Assembly (NCBI RefSeq): GCF_003201285.1
Contig: NZ_QICS01000002.1
Coordinates: 186,001-250,000 of the forward strand
Source: Lachnotalea glycerini
Lineage (GTDB): Bacteria > Bacillota > Clostridia > Lachnospirales > Lachnospiraceae
Reading direction: 5' to 3'
DNA length: 64,000 nucleotides
In this document: positions 19,024 to 27,827 of the stretch, one piece after another
How the letters are laid out: every line of letters starts with the position of its first letter
Numbering within the stretch: the stretch's first letter is position 1
The notes under the pieces: generated by a model
The model's input: only the letters and a program-made list of their open reading frames with translations
What the model was told of the DNA's origin: nothing
Database searches by the model: none
Made by a program: the position numbers and the translations under genes

Positions 19024-19836
19024 ATGAGAATCGAAAGTAAATTGAGTATACGTCTTGCTCGTACAAAAGCGTCAAGACAAGCGATGAAAGAAAGAAAAAG
19101 TAGTAGAAGTGCAGCATCTAAAAAAAATACAACGTCGAATAAAAGTACGACAACAAACTCTATATTATCTGCACTAAACAGCAAAAAAACAACAGCATCC
19201 AAATATCAAACCTCTACCACAACACAATTAAAAACGAACTATACGGCAGTTAAGACTGTAGCGGGCAAAGTACAGGAAGATGCCGCAAAGCTGTTGGCAA
19301 CTGGTAGTGATTCACTTTTTGGAAAAGCACTCTCAGTAAAAGCAGCACAAGAAAATAGTACTGCAGCCGAAAATACGCTAGGTGAAACAAATGAATTGAC
19401 AGCGGCAGAATCAGCAAAGGCTAAGGAAAGTGTTTTAAAAGTTATCAATAGTTTTATTGATGATTATAATACGATGCTAAATAAGCTAGATAATATAGGT
19501 GGATCTTTAAATAACATGTATGCCAAGCAATTACGTAACTATGTCACACAAAATGAAACAGCACTTAAGAACATAGGTATAACAAAGACGAAAGCAGGAA
19601 CGCTCAGTGTGAATCAAGAAAAATTGAAAACCGCTGATATCTCTGCCATACAGAAAGTATTTGGAACAAACGGTTCCTTTGTATATAAAGTGGCATCAAA
19701 AAGTAAAAGTGTAGAGGTAAATGCAGAAACAAATCTGGCTTCCTTAAATAAGAGCACTTACAGCAGCTTTAACTACAACAAATCTGGAATCAGTTATAAT
19801 AGTGATAAAACCAGCAGCTATCATGCAAAGGGGTAG
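19024..19836 (+). CDS. Orphan FliD (flagellar cap) C-terminal-domain-like protein
   Basis: The 270-residue protein has a basic, Ser/Thr/Lys-rich N-terminal part (residues 1-70). The region of about 90-215 recalls the C-terminal domain of the flagellar hook-associated protein FliD: VINSFIDDYNTMLNKLDN at 140-157, then LKNIGITKTKAGTLSVNQEK at 181-200 (in FliD, the LxxIGI...G.L.ld..KL pattern). FliD is normally longer than 400 residues, and its N-terminal D0 domain is missing. There are no other flagellar genes here, no signal peptide and no membrane segment. GGGAG precedes the ATG. It is followed by a strong terminator. A surface or secreted role controlled by the upstream two-component system is an inference; the true function is unknown. 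Confidence 0.6.
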   Translation: MRIESKLSIRLARTKASRQAMKERKSSRSAASKKNTTSNKSTTTNSILSALNSKKTTASKYQTSTTTQLKTNYTAVKTVAGKVQEDAAKLLATGSDSLFGKALSVKAAQENSTAAENTLGETNELTAAESAKAKESVLKVINSFIDDYNTMLNKLDNIGGSLNNMYAKQLRNYVTQNETALKNIGITKTKAGTLSVNQEKLKTADISAIQKVFGTNGSFVYKVASKSKSVEVNAETNLASLNKSTYSSFNYNKSGISYNSDKTSSYHAKG

Positions 19837-19884
19837 GTTATTAATAATAGTAATGAAAGTATATTATTAAAATAGAAGAGTATT

Positions 19885-19922
19885 GAAAAGGGAAAGAATT
19901 AACTAAGATTCTTTCCCTTTTC
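19885..19922 (+). terminator. Strong hairpin after the FliD-like gene
   Basis: GAAAAGGGAAAGAAT (19885-19899) and ATTCTTTCCCTTTTC (19908-19922) form a perfect 15-base stem with an 8-base loop. The A-rich and T-rich arms let it act as a terminator in either direction. It ends 13 bases before the left arm of the 25-base inverted repeat. Confidence 0.75.
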
Positions 19923-19935
19923 ATACATAAATGGA

Positions 19936-19960
19936 CGCAGTATATAACATACCATACCCT
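19936..19960 (+). repeat. Left 25-base inverted repeat flanking the recombinase gene
   Basis: This 25-base sequence (starting CGCAGTATATAAC and ending CATACCCT) is found as its exact reverse complement at 21354-21378. The match stops precisely at 25 bases on both sides. The two copies enclose the tyrosine recombinase gene, as expected for recombination sites of an invertible DNA segment. Confidence 0.85.
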
Positions 19961-20165
19961 ATATTATTGTATATTTCGACAGAATTTATTATACATCAAC
20001 CACATATTATTTGTCAAATAGCAACTTAATTTATTATTGTAGTGTTGTAATTAGGAAAATATAAATAATATAATATGAAATGCAAGACGTTTTTGGTGTT
20101 TTTGATTAAATTCGCCGTCAGACCAAGCGTCAGGTAATATATAATCAAGCAAAGGAGATTTTGTA
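19961..20165 (+). promoter_or_regulatory. Leader and promoter of the recombinase gene inside the repeat-bounded segment
   Basis: A usable promoter is TTGTAA (20045-20050), an 18-base spacer and TATAAT (20069-20074). A CGTCAG direct repeat at 20116-20121 and 20128-20133, with a GCCGTCA heptamer at 20114-20120 that recurs just after the gene's stop (21293-21299), may be arm-type binding sites; these are short, so uncertain. No gene is seen here. Confidence 0.4.
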
Positions 20166-21293
20166 ATGTCACGCAGAGGAGAAAACATTTATAAACGCAA
20201 AGATGGACGTTGGGAGGGAAGGCTGATGAAGCAAGATAAAAAATATCAGTATTTCTATGCCCGAACCTATAAAGAGGTGAAAGGAAAAATGAAACTTTTT
20301 CTGGAGCAAAAAGATTTTTCTAAAAAAGGGCAGTCAGATCAGTTAAATCATGCTCCCAAACTATTTGAAGCGTGGCTTGTTGGAGAAATTTCTCTTAGGG
20401 TAAAACCATCCACCTATGAAAGCTATTATTGTTGTATGCATAGGCATGTAATTCCATTCTTTTCAGAAAGCGAAAATAACAAGATAACGCAGGATTCGAT
20501 TGCAGGCTTTGTTCGAATGGTAAAAGAAAAGCAAGAGCTTGCTGAAGCTTCCAAAAAAAAAATACTTGCAATTTTTAAAATATCGCTGAAAGAAATATTA
20601 AAAGATTCGCCAGAATGTCATTTCTTGATTGATTTAGTCAGACTTCCTAAAACAGAGGACAAAGAAGTGCAGGTTTTCTCTATGAAAGAACAAAGGCTGA
20701 TTGTAGACGCCGCTTTACATTCACAAGATAGACGTGCAATTGGGATCGTTGTATGCTTTTATACAGGAATACGTCTTGGTGAGCTTTGTGCTTTAAAGTG
20801 GAGTGATATTGATATAGAAACAGGTACGATGTCTATCATGAGAACGGTGTCCAGAACTAGAATCTTTGAAGAGGAACCTTATAAAACGGTATTACTTGTT
20901 GGAACACCCAAAAGTAGAAAATCAGTCAGAAAAATTCCTCTACCCGCATTTTTACTGAAATTGATAAATGAAAGTATAGAGTGCGATTTTAATCATGAGT
21001 ATATATTTTCCGGAAAAGATGTGCCTTCTGACCCTCGTAGTTACCAAAAGCTATTTAAGAAAATATTAAAAGAGTTGAAATTGCAGGAACGTAAATTTCA
21101 TGCAATACGTCATACCTTTGCCACTCGTGCTCTAGAATTAGGCGTAGATATAAAAACACTTAGTGAAATATTAGGTCATTCAAGTGTTTCTATTACACTT
21201 GACATTTATGCGCATTCACTTATGGAACAAAAAAAAGTTGCCATAGAAAAATTTAATGATATGTATATGCTTAATGTCAAACAAAATGCATAG
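20166..21293 (+). CDS. Tyrosine recombinase (site-specific integrase)
   Basis: The 375-residue recombinase has an N-terminal AP2-like arm-binding part (MSRRGENIYKRKDGRWEGR, residues 1-50), a core-binding SAM-like domain (about 65-160) and a complete catalytic domain. The active residues are R203 (YTGIRLGEL), K249 (TPKS), H312 and R315 (HAIRHTFATRA), H338 (LGHSSVSIT) and nucleophile Y348 (LDIYAH), so it should be active. AAAGGAG precedes the ATG. It stands alone, with no excisionase, relaxase or phage genes, but is enclosed by a perfect 25-base inverted repeat. This supports a role in inverting its own segment (phase variation) rather than in mobility. Related recombinases with this N terminus are often found beside surface-polysaccharide loci in Lachnospiraceae (from memory). 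Confidence 0.9.
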   Translation: MSRRGENIYKRKDGRWEGRLMKQDKKYQYFYARTYKEVKGKMKLFLEQKDFSKKGQSDQLNHAPKLFEAWLVGEISLRVKPSTYESYYCCMHRHVIPFFSESENNKITQDSIAGFVRMVKEKQELAEASKKKILAIFKISLKEILKDSPECHFLIDLVRLPKTEDKEVQVFSMKEQRLIVDAALHSQDRRAIGIVVCFYTGIRLGELCALKWSDIDIETGTMSIMRTVSRTRIFEEEPYKTVLLVGTPKSRKSVRKIPLPAFLLKLINESIECDFNHEYIFSGKDVPSDPRSYQKLFKKILKELKLQERKFHAIRHTFATRALELGVDIKTLSEILGHSSVSITLDIYAHSLMEQKKVAIEKFNDMYMLNVKQNA

Positions 21294-21610
21294 CCGTCAA
21301 TTGCTCCGTCTATAATTAAGCTGACATCTGATAAATGCAGAATTATATGTAAAAGGGTATGGTATGTTATATACTGCGAATTAGCATATAATTATTAATA
21401 CAATTATAGTTGCCAATTTTTCCTTTATTATTAACTGCTGTATAAAATAAGTTTAACCTATATTTAGAGAAAATTCATTAAAAATTAAAATGAAGAGGTG
21501 GCAGAATAGTGAATGAAACTGTAGAAAAGTAAAAATGAGCTAAATTAGTTCTAAATAAGTGATATTGGTTGCTAAATGACAAGAAAATCGAAATGGCAGA
21601 GGTGATTTTT
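21294..21610. other. Spacer between recombinase and chemoreceptor genes
   Basis: Apart from the right inverted repeat (21354-21378), this 317-base AT-rich stretch holds no gene. TATAAA near 21451 lacks a convincing -35. A GAAGAGGTGG stretch near 21490 resembles a ribosome site but leads to no sustained reading frame. Any promoter for the chemoreceptor could lie here or inside the invertible segment. Confidence 0.4.
21354..21378 (-). repeat. Right 25-base inverted repeat flanking the recombinase gene
   Basis: This is the exact reverse complement of 19936-19960. The distance between the inner ends is 1393 bases. It ends 232 bases before the chemoreceptor start, so inversion would change what lies upstream of that gene. 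Confidence 0.85.
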
Positions 21611-23281
21611 ATGAAGAATTTTAAAGATTTTAGTATTTCCCGTAAGCTCTTGACAGGCTTTTTAACGCTCACATTTATTTTGATTGTGGTTGGTGGTGTA
21701 GGTATTACCGGCATGGTTCAGATTAATAAAATGGATACCTATATGTATAAGGATAAGACTGTTCCGATTACAAGCCTGGTTAGTGCGATACAAAGCTTGT
21801 ATCAAGTTCGTGTTGATTCAGAAAATATGCTCGTGCAAGTTGGTGACACGCAAAAACTCGAAGAATTGGAACAAAGCTATAATAGTGAAAAGGCCAATTT
21901 TCTTAGTATGACTGATAGTTATCTTGACACAGTAGAAACGGCTGATTCGATAGCACTAGTCAATGAAGCAAAACAGTTATTTAACGATTCGTTTGACCCT
22001 GCAATACAAAAGACTCTCGAGGCTGTAAAAGCAGGTAAGCAAGAAACAGCAATTGCTGCACTGGAAGCACAGGAAGAAGATATACAAAAGATATTTGATG
22101 ATTTTGAACTTTTGCTTTCGAATCGAATGAGCAGTATTAAAAGCTCCAGTGATACGAATGACAGCACCGCTGGCGTATTGACAATCTTGTTGATTGCTTG
22201 TGTCATACTGGGAGCAGGAATAGCGGTATACCTTGGCTTGAAAATATCTAAAATGATTAGTAAGCCAATTGAACAAGTAGTAGAGGCAGCAGAAAAAATT
22301 GCATTGGGGCATGTTGATGTTCATTTAGAAAATATCAATTCAAAAGATGAAACGGGGCAGCTTGCGAATACATTTATGAAAATGCTTGACGGCATTAAAC
22401 AGCAGGTTTTAGCAGCGGAAAGTGTAAGTAATGGAGATTTTACAATGGAAGTACAACTGCGTTCAGATCAGGATATCCTTGGGCTTGCATTGCAGAAAAT
22501 TATAAAGGATTTGAATCAGACATTAAAGCTAATTAGCTCAGCAGCGGAGCAAGTCAGTATGGGATCAGATCAGGTCTCACTTGCGGCACAGGCACTGGCA
22601 TCAGGAGCTACGGAGCAGGCAGCGGCAGTGGAAGAATTAAGTGCATCTATAACCGATGTAGCGACTCAGTCAGAGCAAAATGTTTCTAGTGTGCGTAATG
22701 CTTCTGACTACGTATCTCAGGCCGGTGTGGGAATTAATGAAAGTAATGAGCATATGAAGCAGCTCAATACGGCAATGAAAGAAATCGGTGATGCTTCTGA
22801 AAAAATATCCGGCATTACAAAGACGATTGAGGATATCGCAGCACAGACAAATCTTTTGGCGTTAAATGCTGCCATAGAAGCCGCTAGAGCAGGTGATGCA
22901 GGGAAAGGCTTTGCAGTGGTTGCAGATGAAGTTCGTGATTTGGCGGCTAAATCAGCCGAGGCGGTGAAACAGACAGCAGAACTAATTGGACATTCTGTCA
23001 ACACTGTTTCGGAAGGCGAAAGACTGGCAAATGAGACAGTACAAATTCTTCAAGATGTAGCGATAAAATCAGGACTTGTTGAGGAAGCAGTACAACAAAT
23101 TGCTGAAGCATCCTCTGAGCAGGCACAGGCGATAGAACAGATTAATGAGGGCTTATCACAGGTTTCCGCTGTCATTCAGACAAATGCAGCTACAGCAGAA
23201 GAAAGCTCAGCTTCTAGTGAAGAACTGGCTGCACAGGCACAGACATTACAACAAGAAGTGAAAAAGTTTAAACTTCAATAA
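21611..23281 (+). CDS. Methyl-accepting chemotaxis protein
   Basis: The 556-residue transmembrane receptor has TM1 at 12-34, an extracellular four-helix-bundle sensor at about 35-185 (4HB_MCP type), TM2 at 188-210, a HAMP domain at 211-263, and a long cytoplasmic coiled signalling domain. The highly conserved tip is at about 406-445 ([20 protein letters not shown]). It signals to a CheA-CheW array. The ATG at 21611 is preferred over one 42 bases upstream because AGAGGTG lies at the right distance. The only other flagellum-related sequence in the window is the FliD-like orphan. A terminator follows at 23448. If the segment upstream inverts, this receptor is the first gene that could be switched. 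Confidence 0.9.
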   Translation: MKNFKDFSISRKLLTGFLTLTFILIVVGGVGITGMVQINKMDTYMYKDKTVPITSLVSAIQSLYQVRVDSENMLVQVGDTQKLEELEQSYNSEKANFLSMTDSYLDTVETADSIALVNEAKQLFNDSFDPAIQKTLEAVKAGKQETAIAALEAQEEDIQKIFDDFELLLSNRMSSIKSSSDTNDSTAGVLTILLIACVILGAGIAVYLGLKISKMISKPIEQVVEAAEKIALGHVDVHLENINSKDETGQLANTFMKMLDGIKQQVLAAESVSNGDFTMEVQLRSDQDILGLALQKIIKDLNQTLKLISSAAEQVSMGSDQVSLAAQALASGATEQAAAVEELSASITDVATQSEQNVSSVRNASDYVSQAGVGINESNEHMKQLNTAMKEIGDASEKISGITKTIEDIAAQTNLLALNAAIEAARAGDAGKGFAVVADEVRDLAAKSAEAVKQTAELIGHSVNTVSEGERLANETVQILQDVAIKSGLVEEAVQQIAEASSEQAQAIEQINEGLSQVSAVIQTNAATAEESSASSEELAAQAQTLQQEVKKFKLQ

Positions 23282-23447
23282 AATTATGACTTAAAATAGT
23301 ATTTGTTTAAAATTAATATGGATACAATTTTTATGACTGATAGTAAGCTGCTTTGATTTTTATCTCATACATAACATAATTAGGAATGCTTGGCAGACTT
23401 GGTAACAAAAACTATCTTTCTGATAATATTTAAATATTTAATGCACG

Positions 23448-23485
23448 AAAAAGAAGCTTTTGAATTAGACAAAGGCTTCTTTTTT
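23448..23485 (+). terminator. Terminator after chemoreceptor gene
   Basis: AAAAAGAAGCTTTTG (23448-23462) pairs with CAAAGGCTTCTTTTT (23470-23484), with one G-U pair and a T tail. It closes the chemoreceptor transcript before the Ter cluster. Confidence 0.8.
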
Positions 23486-23500
23486 AAAATAAAAATATCA

Positions 23501-23509
23501 TGGTATAAT
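23501..23509 (+). promoter_or_regulatory. Extended -10 promoter for the Ter cluster
   Basis: TGGTATAAT is a perfect extended -10 (TGnTATAAT). The -35 position falls in the terminator's T run and is weak. Transcription would begin near 23516, which agrees with the start chosen at 23578. The rest of 23282-23577 holds only the terminator. Confidence 0.6.
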
Positions 23510-23577
23510 TTAATAGCATAAAGCTAAAAAAAATGATAGAATCAAAGGTGTCTAAATTCAAAAGAAAGAGGTTTTCT

Positions 23578-24690
23578 ATGTATCAAGAGACAGAGCTGAT
23601 TGGAATTGCAAAACGAGAGAATAATAAGAAGAGAAACTATTTAGTTGTCAATAAATTGCAGGGCAAGCATGTGCCAGTCGAGCCAAAGCTGGCATTAACG
23701 ATGTTTAAAGAATTAGCAAAGCAAGTTAAAAAAGATAATGAGGGAAAACGTCTTTTGCTAGTTGGGTTTGCGGAAACGGCAACAGCAATAGGGGCTGCGG
23801 TTGCTGCTTATTTAAATTGCGATTATATTCAAACGACGAGAGAGCACGTTGAACAAGTAAATTATTTATTTTTTTCTGAAGCTCACAGCCACGCTGTTGA
23901 GCAAAAGCTTATTAAGGAGGATATGGATGTGGCTATCCCCTTAGCAGATCGAATTATATTTATAGAGGATGAAGTAACCACAGGCAATACCATTATGAAT
24001 ATTATTCATGAAATTGAGCAAAAATATAGAAGTAGAGTATCCTTTGCCGTAGCCTCTTTGCTTAATGGAATGGATGAAACAGCGCTAAGGAAATATCAGG
24101 AATATAATATTAGTATGTATTATTTGGTAAAAACAGACCATTCGCAATACGAAAAAATAGCAGATAACTATTATGGAGATGGCAGCTACACTAGTATCAT
24201 GCAAGATTTAACTTGTCATTATACGGATGAGCTTCTATGCACAAACGCTGTTAATGCAAGGAGACTGACACAGGGAGAAGTGATGCAAGAGGCTTGTGTT
24301 GGGTTATGGAATCAAATAAATGCTAAATATGTATTTGACAAAGTACAAAGCATTTTGGTCTTAGGGACAGAAGAATTTATGTATCCGGCCCTGTTTGTTG
24401 CAGATAAAATGGAACGATCCGGTTTAAGGGTTAAATTTCATGCAACAACAAGAAGCCCAATTACAGTAAGCAGTGAAGATTCATATCCGTTACACTCCAG
24501 ATATGAATTAAAAAGCTTTTATGATGAGGAAAGGGTCACTTATTTATATGATCTAGAACAATATGATCAGATATTTGTCATAACAGATGCTGCAAGAAAT
24601 AATAGTGAGTCAGGTGAGAATTCCCTGCTTATGGCATTAAAGGCCAAGAATAATAAAACAATTCACTTAATTAGGTGGTGTTTAGAATGA
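23578..24690 (+). CDS. Phosphoribosyltransferase-TRSP fusion of the Ter module
   Basis: The 370-residue protein has a phosphoribosyltransferase domain (about residues 30-210). Its PRPP-binding loop reads IIFIEDEVTTGNT at 126-138, and a hydrophobic strand before it reads LLLVGFAETATAIG. The C-terminal TRSP domain (about 260-370) includes LVLGTEEFMYPALFVAD, HATTRSPI and the closing QIFVITDAARN. This pairing is found next to tellurite-resistance (Ter) genes and has been proposed to make a nucleoside-like molecule. An AAAGAGG site supports the ATG at 23578 over an upstream in-frame ATG at 23533. The stop overlaps the next start (ATGA), and the next gene is the usual partner. Real substrates are unknown. 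Confidence 0.8.
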   Translation: MYQETELIGIAKRENNKKRNYLVVNKLQGKHVPVEPKLALTMFKELAKQVKKDNEGKRLLLVGFAETATAIGAAVAAYLNCDYIQTTREHVEQVNYLFFSEAHSHAVEQKLIKEDMDVAIPLADRIIFIEDEVTTGNTIMNIIHEIEQKYRSRVSFAVASLLNGMDETALRKYQEYNISMYYLVKTDHSQYEKIADNYYGDGSYTSIMQDLTCHYTDELLCTNAVNARRLTQGEVMQEACVGLWNQINAKYVFDKVQSILVLGTEEFMYPALFVADKMERSGLRVKFHATTRSPITVSSEDSYPLHSRYELKSFYDEERVTYLYDLEQYDQIFVITDAARNNSESGENSLLMALKAKNNKTIHLIRWCLE

Positions 24691-25736
24691 GAAGTACATA
24701 TAAAAAAGAGGATGTGGAGCTGCTATTAAAGGACATTACCGGATTGGTAGAACCACAAACAACAAAAGTAAGAGAACGGCTAATTCAAAAAGGCAGACAT
24801 TATTGCGAAATGCTGCCGATTGAATATTCACCATCCGAAATATATTTACAGGCATATTACGAGTCTTTAAATTTATTTTCAAAACCAACGGCTCAAGCAG
24901 TAGGAAACCTTGCTGACAAAATTATGAAATGTAAGGGAGAGAAAGTTGTATTGGTTTCACTGGCCAGAGCTGGAATACCAATCGGAATTTTATTGAAGCG
25001 TTATATAAAATGGAAATATAAAGAAGATATTAAGCATTATTCCATATCAATCATAAGAGGAAAAGGGATTGACAAAAATGCAATGAATTATCTATTAAGC
25101 AAGCATAAGCCCAAAGACTTATTGTTTGTTGACGGTTGGATTGGAAAGGGAGCAATTCTTCGTGAACTGGAAAAGGCTACAGCAGAATTTAAAGGGGTAT
25201 CTTCAAAGCTTGCTGTGCTTGCAGATCCTGCCAATATAACAGATTTGTGCGGAACACATGAGGATATATTAATCCCAAGCTCCTGTTTAAACTGCACCGT
25301 TTCAGGTTTAATCAGCAGAACCTTTTTAAGGAGCGATATAATAGGTAAGGATGACTTTCATGGTGCTGTATTCTATGAAGACTTAATCAATCAGGATTTA
25401 TCCTATGAGTTTATAGAGAAGATAGAGAAAGACTTTTTGTCTGATAATGAAAAGGATGCTATTATTTTACAACAACAAGGAATTGATGAAGTAAAAGAAA
25501 TTAGAAATAAATATAGTATTGATGATATTAATTTGATAAAGCCTGGAATAGGGGAAACGACTCGTGTACTGCTTCGAAGAGTGCCTTGGAAGGTGTTAAT
25601 CAGTGACCAATGTAAAAATGATATCGCATTAGCACCAATCATTCGATTGGCAGAGGAAAAAAAGGTAGAGGTGGAATATTATCCTCTTAGAAATTACAAA
25701 GCAAGCGGAATCATTAAAAAATTAGCAGATGCTTAG
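24687..25736 (+). CDS. StiP-like protein (PRTase-like fold with PELOTA-like C-terminus) of the Ter module
   Basis: The 349-residue protein belongs to the family that accompanies PRTase-TRSP in Ter clusters, annotated as cysteine protease StiP. The N-terminal part has strands resembling a phosphoribosyltransferase (VVLVSLARAGIPIGILLKR at about 89-107, and LLFVDGWIGKGAI at about 145-157). The C-terminal 90 residues recall PELOTA RNA-binding domains (ETTRVLLRRVPWKVLISD, then EYYPLRNYKASGIIKKL). The ATG at 24687 has AGGTGG upstream and overlaps the previous stop; a GTG four codons earlier is less likely. A protease activity has been proposed for the family, but I cannot verify a catalytic triad. 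Confidence 0.75.
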   Translation: MRSTYKKEDVELLLKDITGLVEPQTTKVRERLIQKGRHYCEMLPIEYSPSEIYLQAYYESLNLFSKPTAQAVGNLADKIMKCKGEKVVLVSLARAGIPIGILLKRYIKWKYKEDIKHYSISIIRGKGIDKNAMNYLLSKHKPKDLLFVDGWIGKGAILRELEKATAEFKGVSSKLAVLADPANITDLCGTHEDILIPSSCLNCTVSGLISRTFLRSDIIGKDDFHGAVFYEDLINQDLSYEFIEKIEKDFLSDNEKDAIILQQQGIDEVKEIRNKYSIDDINLIKPGIGETTRVLLRRVPWKVLISDQCKNDIALAPIIRLAEEKKVEVEYYPLRNYKASGIIKKLADA

Positions 25737-25744
25737 GAGAAATT

Positions 25745-26770
25745 ATGATAAAGGTTTGGTTTAATCATTGGTTTAGCACATCCTATCATATTATAGATTT
25801 GATGAAAAAGGATGTTAAAGAGCAGATTTATGTGATAGGCAGTAATCAGCGCTATGAAAGCGTCCTGCAAAATGTTTGTGATGAATGGTATGAAGAACCG
25901 ATACTAGATACAAAAGAATATATTGAGTATTGCTTAAAATTTTGCAAAGAGCATGAAGTAGACGTATTTGTTCCAAGAAGAAAAATGGTAGAAATCAGTA
26001 AGAATAAAGAAAAATTTTACGCATTGAATGTTAAGGTTTTGGTTGATGATTATCAATGGATAGCAATACTAAATGATAAGGCGAAGACTTATGAAAGTTT
26101 CAATCAAAGCAGCAGAGTATATATTCCTGAATATAGAGTGGTCAATCGCTTGGAAGACTTTGAAAAGGCATATATGGAGCTGGATTTGTTATATGAACGT
26201 CTTTGTATGAAGTTTGTTCGAGATGAAGGAGGTATGAGCTTTCGTATTTTTGATAAGCAGGCAGACCATTTTAAAGCGCTGTCCTCTTATCCGAGTAACA
26301 AAGTTTCTTACGAGGAAGTTTGTAAAGTATTAAAAGAACACAAAGAATTTCAAGACATCATTCTTATGCCTTATTTATCGGGGGATGAAATAAGTGTTGA
26401 TTGCTTAAGAACAAGCCAAGGACTAATTGCTATTCCAAGAATAAAGGGAAAATATAGGGATGAAATGATTCGATATGATAATGCAATCATTGAAATGTGT
26501 GAGGAAGTTCTTCACATGTTTCCACTTGAAAATCCTTGTAACATACAATTCAAGCTTTTAAATGGTAAAGCATACTTGCTAGAGATTAACACCAGAATGT
26601 CAGGAGGGCTTTATATGAGCTGTCTGGCAGCTAAAATAAATATACCAAATATTGCATTGCAACAATTGTTAGGAAACAGAATACATTGGAGTTTAGAACG
26701 GGAAGAAAAGAAAGTATCCTATATTGAAACAGCGCAAATCATTGGTAGAAAAAGTATAAATCAAGAATAA
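25745..26770 (+). CDS. ATP-grasp enzyme of the Ter module
   Basis: The 341-residue protein has an N-terminal region followed by an ATP-grasp core (about 110-320). Visible are the MKFVRDEGGMSFRIF nucleotide-lid region, ILMPYLSGDEISVDCL (strand with an acidic metal ligand) and YLLEINTRMSGGLYMSC, where E and N should bind Mg-ATP. ATP-grasp enzymes ligate carboxylates to amines or thiols. In this island it should act with the PRTase and lyase genes on one small molecule. It starts 9 bases after the preceding stop with AGGAGA upstream. Confidence 0.8.
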   Translation: MIKVWFNHWFSTSYHIIDLMKKDVKEQIYVIGSNQRYESVLQNVCDEWYEEPILDTKEYIEYCLKFCKEHEVDVFVPRRKMVEISKNKEKFYALNVKVLVDDYQWIAILNDKAKTYESFNQSSRVYIPEYRVVNRLEDFEKAYMELDLLYERLCMKFVRDEGGMSFRIFDKQADHFKALSSYPSNKVSYEEVCKVLKEHKEFQDIILMPYLSGDEISVDCLRTSQGLIAIPRIKGKYRDEMIRYDNAIIEMCEEVLHMFPLENPCNIQFKLLNGKAYLLEINTRMSGGLYMSCLAAKINIPNIALQQLLGNRIHWSLEREEKKVSYIETAQIIGRKSINQE

Positions 26771-26775
26771 AGAAT

Positions 26776-26813
26776 ATAACAAGATGAAACGATAAAATCG
26801 TTTATCTTGTTAT
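26776..26813. terminator. Hairpin between convergent genes
   Basis: ATAACAAGATGAAACGAT (26776-26793) pairs with ATCGTTTATCTTGTTAT (26797-26813), with one bulged base and a 3-base loop. It sits between the ATP-grasp gene and the oppositely oriented lyase gene and may end both transcripts. It has no long T tail, so efficiency is uncertain. Confidence 0.5.
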
Positions 26814-26843
26814 TAGCTAAAAATGTTATCAAGCTGTTTCTCC

Positions 26844-27827
26844 TTAATAATTAGAAATTAGGGGAGTGGAGGTTTTTATACCATAAATTTTTGCCATATA
26901 AAGGATTCTTTGAGCCCAACAGCAATGAGTCTTATGCTCATTCATTCTTTCATTCGTAAAATTACCGGATACAAGATTTGTACTGTCCGGATTCCAGTTT
27001 AATACGGAAACAGCGTCATCATAATCAGCTTGTTCAACCTTAAAAGCTTGATTCACTATCGATATCTGATTGGGATGAATTACAGTTTTTCCGGTAAATC
27101 CAGCTTGAATATCCCTTTCTATTTCATGACAAAGACCCATCTCCCAGAAATTACCGTTATAATATTCCCAAACAGGACCAGAAATCACATAATCTCTTCC
27201 AAATGTCGTTATAATATCTGTTAAAATAGCTGCAATTGGCTTTAAATCATATATTGTCTCATTTACATGACGTCGAAAACCAAATACATTACACAAATCA
27301 TTACCACCCACACGAACGTTCAACACCCATTCACTAACCGAATCCAGATATTGTTTCAACGCACTTAAAATATAATAGCGGCTTTGCAAATCGATCATAG
27401 TTGGACTTTCTAAAATTGGCATAATATAAAATTTTTGTATACCGGAGTTAATACTTCTGATTTCAGATAGATACAAATTTGCATTTTCAAGGGAAAACTT
27501 AGGTAAAATGAACCCTGTTACAATAGATTGGCTATCACCCAAAGCGTGAATCAGATTTTTCATCTGGGCAGCTTCCCTGACACGGATAAATAGTTTGGGT
27601 ATGTAAAATGATTGTTCTAGTGTTTTTGCTTTCAATAATTTTAAAGACAAAACGAGTTGTGCTTCGGCTTCATGAACAAGGTTATCCTTTATGGTATCTT
27701 CTAAGCAAAGTGCTAAAGAAAATTGCTTGCCAAACCTTTCATTTACAATGGAATCTACAATGCTGCCATTGTTAGCCGGACAATATAATAGTGCACCGAC
27801 ACTATAGTATATAATTGAATTTTTCAT
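26844..27827 (-). CDS. HpcH/HpaI (citrate-lyase beta)-like C-C bond lyase of the Ter module
   Basis: The 327-residue TIM-barrel protein resembles CitE/HpcH aldolases. The early strand ALCLEDTIKD carries an acidic metal-site region, then KLFIRVREA, GFILPKF and PILESPTMID, and finally the signature GKTVIHPNQISIVNQAF near 245-262. Members of the family cleave or form C-C bonds on CoA esters or pyruvate-like units; the Ter-associated branch has no proven substrate. It is the only gene of the island on the - strand. AAAGGAG lies before its ATG, and its own extended -10 promoter is at 27857-27865. It is the likely partner of the ATP-grasp and PRTase genes. Confidence 0.75.
   Translation of the reverse strand: MKNSIIYYSVGALLYCPANNGSIVDSIVNERFGKQFSLALCLEDTIKDNLVHEAEAQLVLSLKLLKAKTLEQSFYIPKLFIRVREAAQMKNLIHALGDSQSIVTGFILPKFSLENANLYLSEIRSINSGIQKFYIMPILESPTMIDLQSRYYILSALKQYLDSVSEWVLNVRVGGNDLCNVFGFRRHVNETIYDLKPIAAILTDIITTFGRDYVISGPVWEYYNGNFWEMGLCHEIERDIQAGFTGKTVIHPNQISIVNQAFKVEQADYDDAVSVLNWNPDSTNLVSGNFTNERMNEHKTHCCWAQRILYMAKIYGIKTSTPLISNY

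Noticed and set aside
20166-21293. Integrated phage or conjugative element
   Set aside because: No replication, relaxase, capsid or excisionase genes lie near the recombinase; neighbours look chromosomal.
20114-21299. GCCGTCA repeats on either side of the recombinase as att sites
   Set aside because: Only seven identical bases, and no cargo genes or disrupted target gene; chance is likely. The 25-base inverted repeat is much stronger.
21367-21375. Promoter in the right inverted repeat (TGTTATATA -10-like)
   Set aside because: No acceptable -35 lies upstream in either orientation, so it is not called.
19024-23281. A flagellar or chemotaxis cluster
   Set aside because: Only one FliD-like fragment and one receptor are present, with no flagellar structural or che genes; the two are separated by the recombinase segment.
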